In this document: piece by piece, positions 22,414 through 33,106 of the stretch
Layout of the letters: each line of letters begins with the position of its first letter
How positions within the stretch are numbered: position 1 is the first letter of the stretch
Origin: Zoroaster sp. YZ-2022
Lineage: Eukaryota > Echinodermata > Asteroidea > Forcipulatida > Zoroasteridae
Direction of reading: 5' to 3'
DNA: 64,000 nucleotides
NCBI GenBank assembly: GCA_029582265.1
Contig: CM055816.1
Location: 84,853,165 to 84,917,164 of the forward strand
Position numbers and translations under genes: made by a program
Notes under the pieces: model-generated
Database searches by the model: none
What the model was told of the DNA's origin: nothing
The model's input: only the letters and a program-made list of their open reading frames with translations

Positions 22414-22960
22414 GGGCCCATATTCATAAAAGCCTGCTAAGCCTGGTTGGCAACCAAATTGGCCCCTAACTGCCAATTAAGCCTAGTTGGATACTAAGTG
22501 TTATTCATAAAATGCCGCTAAGCTTAGTGGACTGCTGTTGTTCTGCTAACTTTAGAGGTGATCTTGGGTACCTCTAAGTCACTAGTTGACAACTAAACCC
22601 TTCATTTGTATGTTTGACTCTGTGTTCACGATGCTGAGAACATAGAACTGCCTGTACATTGCATTCGATAGGCGCACACACACAGTTCGTGCATGCACAG
22701 CTCTATTGTTAGACACATAAACATGCCACTCATATTGAAAGTGAAACTTATACCCATATTGTGTTTTGTGATTTGGAACAATGCCAACTGCTAAGTTAAC
22801 AACCAACTAAATCCTAGTTGACAACTACCTGGCACTGTCCCTAGCAGGGTTTTATGAATATGAAAATAGCAAGAAACTATGGAGCAGGCAACTAGGCATT
22901 TAGCAGCCTGCAAAGGCCTAGTTGGCTGCTAGTTTAGCAGGCTTTTATGAATATGGGCCC
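22414..22960 (-). mobile_element. Harbinger-type element, copy S5
   Basis: 547 bp, full length, reversed relative to S1. Private changes include 'cctggttggcaaccaa' near 22442. Confidence 0.85.
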
Positions 22961-23192
22961 TGGTTTCTATACATAGCAGACTGGTTTCTATACATAGCAG
23001 ACTGGTTTCTATACATAGCAGACTGGTTTCTATACATAGCAGACTGGTTTCTATACATAGCAGACTGGTTTCTATACATAGCAGACTGGTTTCTATACAT
23101 AGCAGACTGGTTTCTATACATAGCAGACTGGTTTCTATACATAGCAGACTGGTTTCTATACATAGCAGACTGGTTTCTATACATAGCAGACT
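22961..23192. repeat. 21-bp satellite array 6 (11 copies)
   Basis: Eleven units, all ctatac, so no higher-order pattern. Confidence 0.95.
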
Positions 23193-23738
23193 GGGCCCAT
23201 ATTCATAAAAGCCTGCTAAGCCTAGTTGGCAACTAAATTGGCCCCTAACTGCCAATTAAGCCTAGTTGGATACTAAGTGTTATTCATAGAATGCCGCTAA
23301 GCTTAGTGGACTGCTAAGTTGTCTGCTAACTTTAGAGGTGATCTTGGGTACCTCTAAGTCACTAGTTGACAACTAAACCCTTCATTTGTATGTTTGACTC
23401 TGTGTTCACGATGCTGAGAACATAGAACTGCCTGTACATTGCATTCGATAGGCGCACACACATATTTCGTGCATGCACAGCTCTATTGTTAGACACATAA
23501 ACATGCCACTCATATTGAAAGTGAAACTTACCCATATTGTGTTTTGTGGTTTGGAACAATGCCAAATGCTAAGTTAACAACCAACTAAATCCTAGTTGAC
23601 AACTACCTGGCACTGTCCCTAGCAGGGTTTTATGAATATGAAAATAGCAAGAAACTATGGAGCAGGCAACTAGGCATTTAGCAGCCTGCAAAGGCCTAGT
23701 TGGCTGCTAGTTTAGCAGGCTTTTATGAATATGGGCCC
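23193..23738 (-). mobile_element. Harbinger-type element, copy S6
   Basis: 546 bp, full length, reversed relative to S1; terminal repeats intact. Confidence 0.85.
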
Positions 23739-24348
23739 TGGTTTCTATACATAGCAGACTGGTTTCTATACATAGCAGACTGGTTTCTGTACATAGCAGA
23801 CTGGTTTCTATACATAGCAGACTGGTTTCTATACATAGCAGACTGGTTTCTATACATAGCAGACTGGTTTCTGTACATAGCAGACTGGTTTCTATACATA
23901 GCAGACTGGTTTCTATACATAGCAGACTGGTTTCTATACATAGCAGACTGGTTTCTATACATAGCAGACTGGTTTCTATACATAGCAGACTGGTTTCTGT
24001 ACATAGCAGACTGGTTTCTATACATAGCAGACTGGTTTCTATACATAGCAGACTGGTTTCTATACATAGCAGACTGGTTTCTGTACATAGCAGACTGGTT
24101 TCTATACATAGCAGACTGGTTTCTATACATAGCAGACTGGTTTCTATACATAGCAGACTGGTTTCTATACATAGCAGACTGGTTTCTATACATAGCAGAC
24201 TGGTTTCTGTACATAGCAGACTGGTTTCTATACATAGCAGACTGGTTTCTGTACATAGCAGACTGGTTTCTATACATAGCAGACTGGTTTCTATACATAG
24301 CAGACTGGTTTCTATACATAGCAGACTGGTTTCTGTACATAGCAGACT
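23739..24348. repeat. 21-bp satellite array 7 (29 copies)
   Basis: It carries the same order of G-variants separated by runs of 5, 3, 5 and 3 A-variants as part of array 2, implying common descent of the two arrays. Confidence 0.95.
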
Positions 24349-24894
24349 GGGCCCATATTCATAAAAGCCTGCTAAGCCTAGTTGGCAACTAAATTGGCCC
24401 CTAACTGCCAATTAAGCCTAGTTGGATACTAAGTGTTATTCATAAAATGCCGCTAAGCTTAGTGGACTGCTAAGTTGTCTGCTAACTTTAGAGGTGATAT
24501 TGGGTACCTCTAAGTCACTAGTTGACAACTAAACCCTTCATTTGTATGTTTGACTCTGTGTTCACGATGCTGAGAACATAGAACTGCCTGTACATTGCAT
24601 TCGATAGGCGCACACACACAGTTCGTGCATGCACAGCTCTATTGTTAGACACATAAACATGCCACTCATATTGAAAGTGAAACTTACCCATATTGTGTTT
24701 TGTGATTTGGAACAATGCCAACTGCTAAGTTAACAACCAACTAAATCCTAGTTGACAACTACCTGGCACTGTCCCTAGCAGGGTTTTATGAATATGAAAA
24801 TAGCAAGAAACTATGGAGCAGGCAACTAGGCATTTAGCAGCCTGCAAAGGCCTAGTTGGCTGCTAGTTTAGCAGGCTTTTATGAATATGGGCCC
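24349..24894 (-). mobile_element. Harbinger-type element, copy S7
   Basis: 546 bp, full length, reversed relative to S1; terminal repeats intact. Confidence 0.85.
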
Positions 24895-25420
24895 TGGTTT
24901 CTATACATAGCAGACTGGTTTCTATACATAGCAGACTGGTTTCTATACATAGCAGACTGGTTTCTATACATAGCAGACTGGTTTCTATACATAGCAGACT
25001 GGTTTCTATACATAGCAGACTGGTTTCTATACATAGCAGACTGGTTTCTATACATAGCAGACTGGTTTCTATACATAGCAGACTGGTTTCTATACATAGC
25101 AGACTGGTTTCTATACATAGCAGACTGGTTTCTATACATAGCAGACTGGTTTCTATACATAGCAGACTGGTTTCTATACATAGCAGACTGGTTTCTGTAC
25201 ATAGCAGACTGGTTTCTATACATAGCAGACTGGTTTCTGTACATAGCAGACTGGTTTCTGTACATAGCAGACTGGTTTCTATACATAGCAGACTGGTTTC
25301 TGTACATAGCAGACTGGTTTCTGTACATAGCAGACTGGTTTCTATACATAGCAGACTGGTTTCTGTACATAGCAGACTGGTTTCTATACATAGCAGACTG
25401 GTTTCTATACATAGCAGACT
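24895..25420. repeat. 21-bp satellite array 8 (25 copies)
   Basis: The left half is uniform ctatac; the right third alternates with ctgtac, so one end of the array has been homogenised separately. Confidence 0.95.
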
Positions 25421-26191
25421 GGGCCCATATTCATAAAAGCCTGCCAAACTAGCAGCCACCTAGGCCTTTGCAGGCTGCTAAATGCCTAGTTGCCTGCTCC
25501 ATAGTTTCTTGCTATTTTCATATTCATAAAACCCTGCTAGGGACAGTGCCAGGTAGTTGTCAACTAGGATTTAGTTGGTTGTTAACTTAGCAGTTGGCAT
25601 TGTTCCAAACCACAAAACACAATATGGGTAAGTTTCACTTTCAATATGAGTGGCATGTTTATCTGTTGATAACGCGGCAGGATGTTGGTTGTGAGACTTG
25701 TATGGGGTCGCCAACAACCATTTGAAATGTTCCTGTAGCATAATACTGTAATGCAATCAGCACCTGCTGATACGGAAGTAGTGCTTGATTACGTCTAGTT
25801 GGATGATCAATCTGGGGTGCTATTAAATCCGTTATAAACATTATGCCTTCCCTTGAAAATCGATATCTCTTGATCAGTAAAAATCTCAATTGGATTACGC
25901 CTGTCTCTGAATACTCTTTCCCTCCTCATTGCACGATGCAACTGTACCAGTTGCAGAATCCGTCTAGCCATATTTTCACGTCAGAGTCAAACATACAAAT
26001 GAAGGGTTTAGTTGTCAACTAGTGACTTAGAGGTACCCAAGATCACCTCTAACGTTAGCAGACAACTTAGCAGTCCACTAAGCTTAGCGGCATTTTATGA
26101 ATAACACTTAGTATCCAACTAGGCTTAATTGGCAGTTAGGGGCCAATTTAGTTGCCAACTAGGCTTAGCAGGCTTTTATGAATATGGGCCC
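25421..26191 (+). mobile_element. Harbinger-type element, copy S8, keeps transposase sequence
   Basis: 771 bp, same orientation as S1. The middle of the usual element (from after 'gtggcatgttta') is replaced by about 320 bp encoding part of a transposase on the minus strand (see 25659-25970). The outer 230 bp on each side match the non-coding copies, so S8 is a partial deletion derivative of the longer autonomous ancestor. Confidence 0.85.
25659..25970 (-). pseudogene. HARBI1-like PIF/Harbinger transposase, N-terminal fragment
   Basis: On the minus strand an ATG at about 25970 opens MARRILQLVQLHRAM, then RRERVFRDRRNP, matching the start of PIF/Harbinger transposases. After about 36 codons the homologous reading moves by one base into a second frame, with KRYRFSREGIMFITDLI, HPTRRNQALLPYQQVLIAL and YYATGTFQMVVGD in order. 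This is the conserved N-terminal helical region before the DDE nuclease domain. The frame stops at about 25659, where element-end sequence resumes. The DDE residues are absent, so it is inactive. The assignment comes from recognised family motifs; the frameshift is seen directly. Confidence 0.75.
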
Positions 26192-26276
26192 TGGTTTCTA
26201 TACATAGCAGACTGGTTTCTATACATAGCAGACTGGTTTCTGTACATAGCAGACTGGTTTCTGTACATAGCAGACT
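26192..26276. repeat. 21-bp satellite array 9 (4 copies)
   Basis: Two ctatac units followed by two ctgtac units, between S8 and S9. Confidence 0.95.
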
Positions 26277-26826
26277 GGGCCCATATTCATAAAAGCCTGC
26301 TAAGCCTAGTTGGCAACTAAATTGGCCCCTAACTGCCAATTAAGCCTAGTTGGATACTAAGTGTTATTCATAAAATGCCGCTAAGCTTAGTGGACTGCTA
26401 AGTTGTATGCTAACTTTAGAGGTGATCTTGGGTACCTCTAATTCACTAGTTGACAACTAAACCCTTCATTTGTATGTTTGACTCTGTGTTCACGATGCTG
26501 AGAACATAGAACTGCCTGTACATTGTATTCGATAGGCGCACACACACATTTCGTGCATGCACAGCTCTATTGTTAGACACATAAACATATATGCCACTCA
26601 TATTGAAAGTGAAACTTACCCATATTGTGTTTTGTGCTTTGGAACAATGCCAACTGCTAAGTTAACAACCAACTAAATCCTAGTTGACAACTACCTGGTA
26701 CTGTCCCTAGCAGGGTTTTATGAATATGAAAATAGCAAGAAACTATGGAGCAGGCAACTAGGCATTTAGCAGCCTGCAAAGGCCTAGTTGGCTGCTAGTT
26801 TAGCAGGCTTTTATGAATATGGGCCC
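26277..26826 (-). mobile_element. Harbinger-type element, copy S9
   Basis: 550 bp, reversed relative to S1 and S8. It contains a small insertion 'acatatatgcc' near 26585. Confidence 0.85.
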
Positions 26827-26995
26827 TGGTTTCTATACATAGCAGACTGGTTTCTGTACATAGCAGACTGGTTTCTATACATAGCAGACTGGTTTCTATA
26901 CATAGCAGACTGGTTTCTGTACATAGCAGACTGGTTTCTATACATAGCAGACTGGTTTCTATACATAGCAGACTGGTTTCTATACATAGCAGACT
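26827..26995. repeat. 21-bp satellite array 10 (8 copies)
   Basis: Eight units; the right edge 'cagact' joins directly to an internal part of S10, unlike the clean terminal-repeat junctions elsewhere. Confidence 0.93.
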
Positions 26996-27480
26996 AAGTG
27001 TTATTCATAAAATGCCGCTAAGCTTAGTGGACTGCTAAGTTGTCTGCTAACTTTAGAGGTGATCTTGGGTACCTCTAAGTCACTAGTTGACAACTAAACC
27101 CTTAATTTGTATGTTTGACTCTGACCTGAAAACATGGCTAGACGGATTCTGCAACTGGTACAGTTGCATCGTGCAATGAGGAGGGAAAGAGTATTCAGAG
27201 ACAGGCGTAATCCAATGTACAGCTCTATTGTTAGACACATAAACATGCCACTCATATTGAAAGTGAAACTTACCCATATTGTGTTTTGTGGTTTGGAACA
27301 ATGCCAACTGCTAAGTTAACAACCAACTAAATCCTAGTTGACAACTACCTGGCACTGTCCCTAGCAGGGTTTTATGAATATGAAAATAGCAAGAAACTAC
27401 GGAGCAGTCAACTAGGCATTTAGCAGCCTGCAAAGGCCTAGTTGGCTGCTAGTTTAGCAGGGTTTTATGAATATGGGCCC
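26996..27480 (-). mobile_element. Harbinger-type element, copy S10 (left-truncated), with transposase start
   Basis: It lacks about 90 bp of the left end (starts 'aagtgttattcataaaatgc'). At 27134-27217 on the plus strand it contains the same transposase beginning as S8 (MARRILQLVQLHRAM, RRERVFRDRRNP), then reverts to the non-coding element sequence. S8 and S10 are in opposite orientation and carry the transposase on opposite strands, so the direction of the gene within the element is consistent. The last trace of satellite, 'tggtttctatacat', follows at 27481-27494. Confidence 0.82.
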
Positions 27481-27481
27481 T

Positions 27482-27748
27482 GGTTTCTATACATCTCTTG
27501 ATGCATGTATTTGTATACATTTTACCAAAAGCGTATACTGGCTTTAAATTCCAATGCAGATATGTAGTTCCAATGATCTTAGTAGTTTTACGAGGTTCTT
27601 CCTTCTTATTCTTATTGAACCATGACATACAGACCAGTGGTGTCCTGATGTCTGCAAATGTTATGTTTGGCGAAGTTTTAACCGTGTCGATTGCATGAAT
27701 GGTTGGAACCAGTCCACTATCGACGGCATCATGACCACGACGCAGATA
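27482..27748 (-). other. Unidentified exon-like open frame
   Basis: On the minus strand, after an acceptor-like 'ctgtacttacag' (27760-27749), about 85-90 codons are open down to the satellite edge. The translation starts YLRRGHDAVDSGLVPTIHAI and includes TFADIRTPLVCMSWF and TTYLHWNLKPVYAFGKMYTN. The composition is protein-like (mixed charged, aromatic and aliphatic residues, no repeats). I do not recognise the family. The plus strand of the same stretch has a 66-codon frame and a strong GTAAGT at 27751, so a plus-strand exon ending at 27750 is the alternative. It could also be a leftover of a transposon gene. Its 5' part in the minus sense and any partner exons are not identified. Confidence 0.3.
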
Positions 27749-27865
27749 CTGTAAGTACAGGGGGTCTGACTGAGCAGGGATAGAAATTAAACAATATAAA
27801 CTATAAGACTAAATGTTTGATTTCATTTTTGCCCTCACACGTTTGTATAAATCACTGTTAAATGC

Positions 27866-28052
27866 TCAGTGCTTTCCAAGTATCTGCGAAAACAAAAAAC
27901 CTTCACAGAGGATAAGTAAGAGTAATTGCTACAAGTTCTACCTTCACAGAGGACTCGGGCGGGATTCGAACCCACGATTTCATGCTTGTCCGAATCGAAT
28001 TCCGCCGGAGTCGCCTGTGGAGGTTTTTTTTCAGACACTCGAAAAGCACTGA
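27866..28052. mobile_element. MITE-like element with tRNA-like box B
   Basis: The ends 'tcagtgctttccaagtatct' (27866) and 'cgaaaagcactga' (to 28052) are inverted over about 38 bp with mismatches. Inside, on the minus strand, 'gtgggttcgaatcccgcc' resembles a pol III box B, but no box A partner or cloverleaf is seen. Non-coding. Confidence 0.5.
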
Positions 28053-29244
28053 ATATACATGCATGGCCTTCGTCGATGTAAGGGCAAATATTAAACCGAT
28101 TGTTTATAACAGGCGAAAAAATTAATTAATGTCAATTTGAAAAAAGACGCTTCGCACATTACGATGCTCTAAACTAGATTCGCTAGTGATTAGGTTTCAG
28201 GTTTCCTTGGCTTTGAGTATTGTCATTACAATTGATAGTCTGTAGCAATCCTTAATGTCTATTTGCTTTCGGAAAGTTGTTTTTGTATTGTTTTCTATTG
28301 TGTTAATTACTGTGTTTTTCGAATCGTTAAAGTATTCATGTTTATGTTTAATGTTTGCAGGATAAATTATGTTTAAAGTGTTGGAACTGTTCTTCCATTG
28401 CGAAGTTTTAGTTAAATTTTAAAAAGACATCTCACTTGATACTGGAACTGTTCTTCCGTTGCGAAGTTTTAGTTAAATTTTAACAAGACGTCTCACGTAT
28501 AGTTTGCCAATCAAAATATATGTATGCATTTTGACTACTTTCCATGTACAACACAACGTAATTAGTAACATTTGCACATATCTTTTTAAAAACTTGTCCC
28601 ATACCATAACACCACTTGTAATAAAATGAAGGGTAGCTATTTCACTAAACCGTTTCATTACAGCTATGCCCTCATGTGTTGTCTATCGAGATTCATTCGT
28701 TATTTTAAATGTGTAAAATATGTGAACTTCAGGAAAGATAATTGCTGTTATGTGTTCAATACAACGATTTTAAGCCTACATTGTTTCCCCTTCGTTTAAA
28801 CTTATTTATACATTGTCACACTATATCCCACTATTTCATTGGAGGGCTATAGGACAACGAACTTGTACTTTTATGTTTTATATTTCGATGCACTCCACTG
28901 TTGTCTATCAAAATTCATTTGTAAATTAAAATAAGTGAACCCCGGCAGGAAAATTGTTCAACTTGTTTGATACCGTATCATGACAACGTTTCATAAAGTA
29001 TAATTTCAGGAAAATCTGAGAACATTGATGGATATATACTGATGTGGGCCTATATCTACTTTAACAAGATTTTTTTAAATCTTACTTCGTGATTTTATTT
29101 CCTATATAGGCCTAATGAGCTGTAGGTGAGGGAAAACCATAGTATTTATATGCTTTTAGGAAAATCTATAACAACATTTGTATAAAAAGCCATATGAACG
29201 GGCTTTAGTGATCTTTTTTTAACCCTACTTTTTTCCCATCTTAG
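28053..29244 (+). other. Putative intron before the LRR array; nothing coding recognised
   Basis: It includes the 61-bp tandem duplication at 28381-28500. From about 28560 onward the sequence resembles the introns between LRR exons (for example 'gtctatcgagattcattcgt' and 'ggagggctataggacaacga'), so the LRR cassette repeat begins upstream of the first recognisable exon. Confidence 0.5.
28381..28500. repeat. 61-bp tandem duplication
   Basis: Two copies of 'ggaactgttcttcc.ttgcg' plus 'aagttttagttaaatttta' start at 28381 and 28442, differing at a few bases. Confidence 0.85.
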
Positions 29245-29316
29245 ATTGCTGGAAAACAACAGCATCAGTGTAACTGCTCCAGGAACATTTGATGGTCTAC
29301 AAAATCTCCTCGTCTT
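29245..29316 (+). CDS. LRR exon A1
   Basis: A 72-bp exon bounded by 'ccatcttag' and GTAAGT. It enters after two codon bases and leaves after two (phase 2 to phase 2), so it encodes exactly one 24-residue LRR: LLENNSISVTAPGTFDG then LQNLLV, completed by leucine codons across the junctions. This fits the extracellular LxLxxNxI..GTF..L..L pattern, with a ligand-facing beta strand at LLLENNS. The upstream intron lacks the foldback insertion found in later cassettes, so this cassette keeps the uninterrupted intron form. Confidence 0.8.
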
Positions 29317-30457
29317 GTAAGTATTCATGTCATGAATTTCAGTCACGCAGCATCCAGCCACCAATTTCTTTCAAATGAAGTTACGACTTACCGCAGAAGA
29401 AGTGCGTAGTTCATGTTTACCGATAAAAATATATGTATACATTTTCACTATGTACTTTGTACGACACAACATATACAAATCACTTGCTAAAGGAATATTT
29501 TGAATCATAAAGGTAAACATACTCATAAAGTAATTAAAATAAATAAAATCGTTTTAAACTAATTTACAATTCGTCATATTATGTCACACTATGTCACACT
29601 TGTCAATAGAGGGCTGTGGGATAACAAAACTTTAAAAATTTCAATGAACTCAACCGTTGCCTAAATCGATGTTTATTGCAACTTTATTTTCCATAATAAG
29701 TGAACCTCGGACATGATAAATGTTAAGATTGTCTGATATCATTACAACGTTTTACAATGTATGCTTTCAGGAAAACCTAAGGAGTGTAGCAAATTATCAT
29801 TAAACTTATGTATTTAATCAAACCTGTTATCTTAAACGAATCAAAGTAATGAGCTACATGTACATTGTTCACGGATCAGTTGTTTAATGTATATTTTTAT
29901 ATGTATTTTTCATCAAATCTTAATTTATTATAACGATGGTGGCCACTTTTCAGAAATTTATACTAGTATTTAAAACAAATACATAATCCGTGCGAGCTGC
30001 GATTTTTTTAAATGCATTTTCACTATTTTCTACGTACGACACAACGTAATCATCAACATTTGTACAGATTATCTGTTTAATGTACGGTATACATCCCTCT
30101 ACCATCTATATGGCCTCTATATGGCCTCAATATGCCTAGAAATGTTATCTTAGTATCCCTCTCGGCCTAGATCTGATTTTAGTCAAATATCATACTTATA
30201 TAAATGCTAATATGTAATGAGAACACTTGGAGAAAATATTCAAAAAGAACATGACAAACATTGTTCCATAATATAAAACTTGTAAATTGAGGGTAGCATT
30301 CCACCGAACCGTTTTGTATATCGATGCACTCAAGTGTTGTCTATCGAGATTCCTTTGTTATCTAAAAATTTCTAAAATATGTGAATCCTAGGTATAGGAT
30401 AACTGTTGTTAAGTGTTTGAATCCAATATGTTGCCCTTGTCCGTTTTCCTATCTTAG

Positions 30458-30529
30458 ATGTCTCGACAAAAACAACATTAGTCAGTATACTTTCATCCAG
30501 AACAATCGATGGTCTTCAACTTACCATAC
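30458..30529 (+). pseudogene. Decayed LRR exon B1
   Basis: It has the acceptor 'ctatcttag' and opens like an LRR exon (CLDKNN-type), but an extra 'cagt' before 'atactttcatcc' shifts the frame. The donor region is deleted ('cttcaacttaccat'). No functional 72-bp unit remains. Confidence 0.7.
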
Positions 30530-33106
30530 ATAAATATTAACTTAATTTACACACACCTGACGACAAAACTAGTGGTAGTACGAAGTTCGTGTTTCATTCC
30601 GATTACTTTTTATCTTTAACAAAAAGTAATGAGCTACATTTTTTCACGGATCAGCTCTTTAATGCATATCTTGAATCATAAAGTTAAACATACTCATATA
30701 ATGAGGAAATTTGTATTGTTCGTTTTAAACATATTTATAAATTGTCACACTATATCACACTAATTCAATGGAAGGTTATAGGACAACGAACTGGTACTTA
30801 TCTTTTATATTTCGATTCACTCAACTGTTGTCTATCGAGATTCTTTTGTAAATTAATTTTTCTAAAATGAGTAAATCTCAGGCAGGAATATTGTTCAAAT
30901 TGTTTGATACCATGACAACGCTTCATAAAGTGTGATTTCAGGACAATCTGAGAACATTGATGGACATAATTATACCTAATAGTCTGTGGGCTGGAGGGGT
31001 CTACCGTGCACCCCCCCCCCCCCTCATAACCCACCGACACCGATATTTTTTGTTCCTGTGGATGTCCTAAACACGAAAAAAAGATGTTAACATTGAAACT
31101 TTTTGTGGCCCACTCTTTGTTTTCCCTCATAATGAGCTTATGCTGATAATTCTTAGCACTAGTGGTGGAAGAAGATCAAACATCTCGCCATTACTCCATC
31201 ATGCTTTGACCTGTTATAATGTAACTTGGTACAATTAATGTTCAGTCATATGACGTCATCGGTTGCCATAAAAATGACCACTAGAGGGCGCAATAATTGC
31301 GCGTATATTATGAATTTTTTAATTATTGGGATTTTCATAAAAATATCTCATTGTAAGCCATTTAGTTTTTATAGTTGCCACCAAGAACAAAAAAATAACC
31401 GATTTATGCCTTAAATGGGTTTGTCTATGTCTGATCCACAAAAATATTTGATTCTCGAACATACTTTGACCTACATTAATCAAACTTGGCACAATAAATG
31501 TTCATTCATATGTCGTCAAGATGATGTTATTGGTTACCATGGAAACTACCTTTAGAGGGCGCTGTATTTCATATTATGCTCACATTAATTAATGGCTACA
31601 ATTATTTCTTATTTTTAGCCATTATTTTATCTTCATGGGGATAAAGTATCATTAAGTTTTACTTGACAAGGATTTGTCAACGGCATTGTAAAGAAAAAGT
31701 GAAAGATAAAATTGAAAATATTTTGTTAAGGGGTCTCTGGAGCTCATTGTTTAAGCCCCTATCATTACAAATTCAGATGGGAATCCTTAGCATTTAGGGT
31801 AGGAGGGGATTACACAAATCTCCATTACTCTGGCATGCTTTGACTTACATTAATACAACTTGGCGCATTAAATGTTAATTTATATGTCGTCAGGATGACG
31901 TCAGTGGTTGCCATATAATACGCAAATGAATAAATGGTTAAAAGTATTCATTTTTAGACATTGTAGTGCACTATAGGGATAATGTGTGATTCATTTTTAA
32001 CTGGAAATGATACGTCAACTCTTTTGTAAGAAAAAACAGGATAAATTTGGGATAAAATCTTGGGTTAAGTTGTCTCCGGAGCTCAGTGTTAAAGCCCCTA
32101 TCAGCCGCTATCCAGCCAAGAATCCTTAGCATATGGGATAGGAGGGATTAAACAAAGCTCCATTACTCCAGCATGCTTTGACTTACATTCATAAAACTTT
32201 GTACATTTAATGTGCCAAGAGTAATGGAGGTTTGTTTAATCCCTCCCACCACATATGCTAAGGATTCTTGGCTGAATAAAGGCTAATAGTGGCTTTAACA
32301 TTGAGCTACAAAGCTAAAGACAACTTAACCCAAGATTTTCAAATTTATACTTTGTTTTGTTCTTACACTACAGTTGACAGTTAAAAATTAATGATACATA
32401 ATCCCTATAGTGTACTACAATGGCTAAAAATAAGAAATACTTTTAACCATTTATTCATTTGCGATACTATTCATCATCGAATTACAGCGCCCTCTACGGA
32501 TAGTTTCCATGGCAACCACTAAAGTCATCCTGACGACATATAAATTAACATTTAATTGGCCAAATGTTATTAATGTAAGTCAAATCATGCTGGAGTAATG
32601 GAGGTTTGTGTAATCCCCTGCCACCCCAAATGCTAAGGATTTCCGTCTGAATTCAACATGACGGGGGCTTGAACAATGAGCTCTAAAATATTTTCAAATT
32701 TGTCTTTCGATTTTCCTTACATTACAGTTGACAAATCATTTCCAAATAAAGCTTAATGATACTTTATCCTCATAGTAATAACCAATGTACTACAATGGCT
32801 AAAAATAAGAAATAATTGTATCCATTAATTCATGTGCGCAAAATATGCATTCAAGTACAGCGCCCTTTAGAGGCAGTTTCTATGGCAACCAATGGCATCG
32901 TCATGACGACATGAATGAAGATTTATTGTGCCAAGTTTGATTAATGTAGGTCAAAGCATATTTGAGAAATAAAGGATTTACTCGGTATGTAGTGCCATGG
33001 ACATCCAACTAAACTTAATACCATGGGGGATAAAAAAGTGCCACAGAGATAGAAATTCCCAAAAACAAATTAATTTTGTTTGGTGGTTATTAGACATAGA
33101 CAAACT

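Noticed and set aside
19324..27000. WFLYIAD- and SLLCIET-type heptad-repeat frames on both strands
   Set aside because: These are translations of the 21-bp satellite. The only variation is one A/G site that is silent in one frame and not in others, and frames end in the transposon ends.
19014..27307. Recurrent ~67-codon frame (ALFQTTKHN..) in the Harbinger-type copies as a small gene
   Set aside because: It follows the element copies, shows indels and varied starts, has no recognisable domain and is lost in the copies that retain true transposase sequence.
10474..27494. CRISPR array
   Set aside because: Repeats are head-to-tail without unique spacers, and the sequence is clearly from an intron-containing eukaryote.
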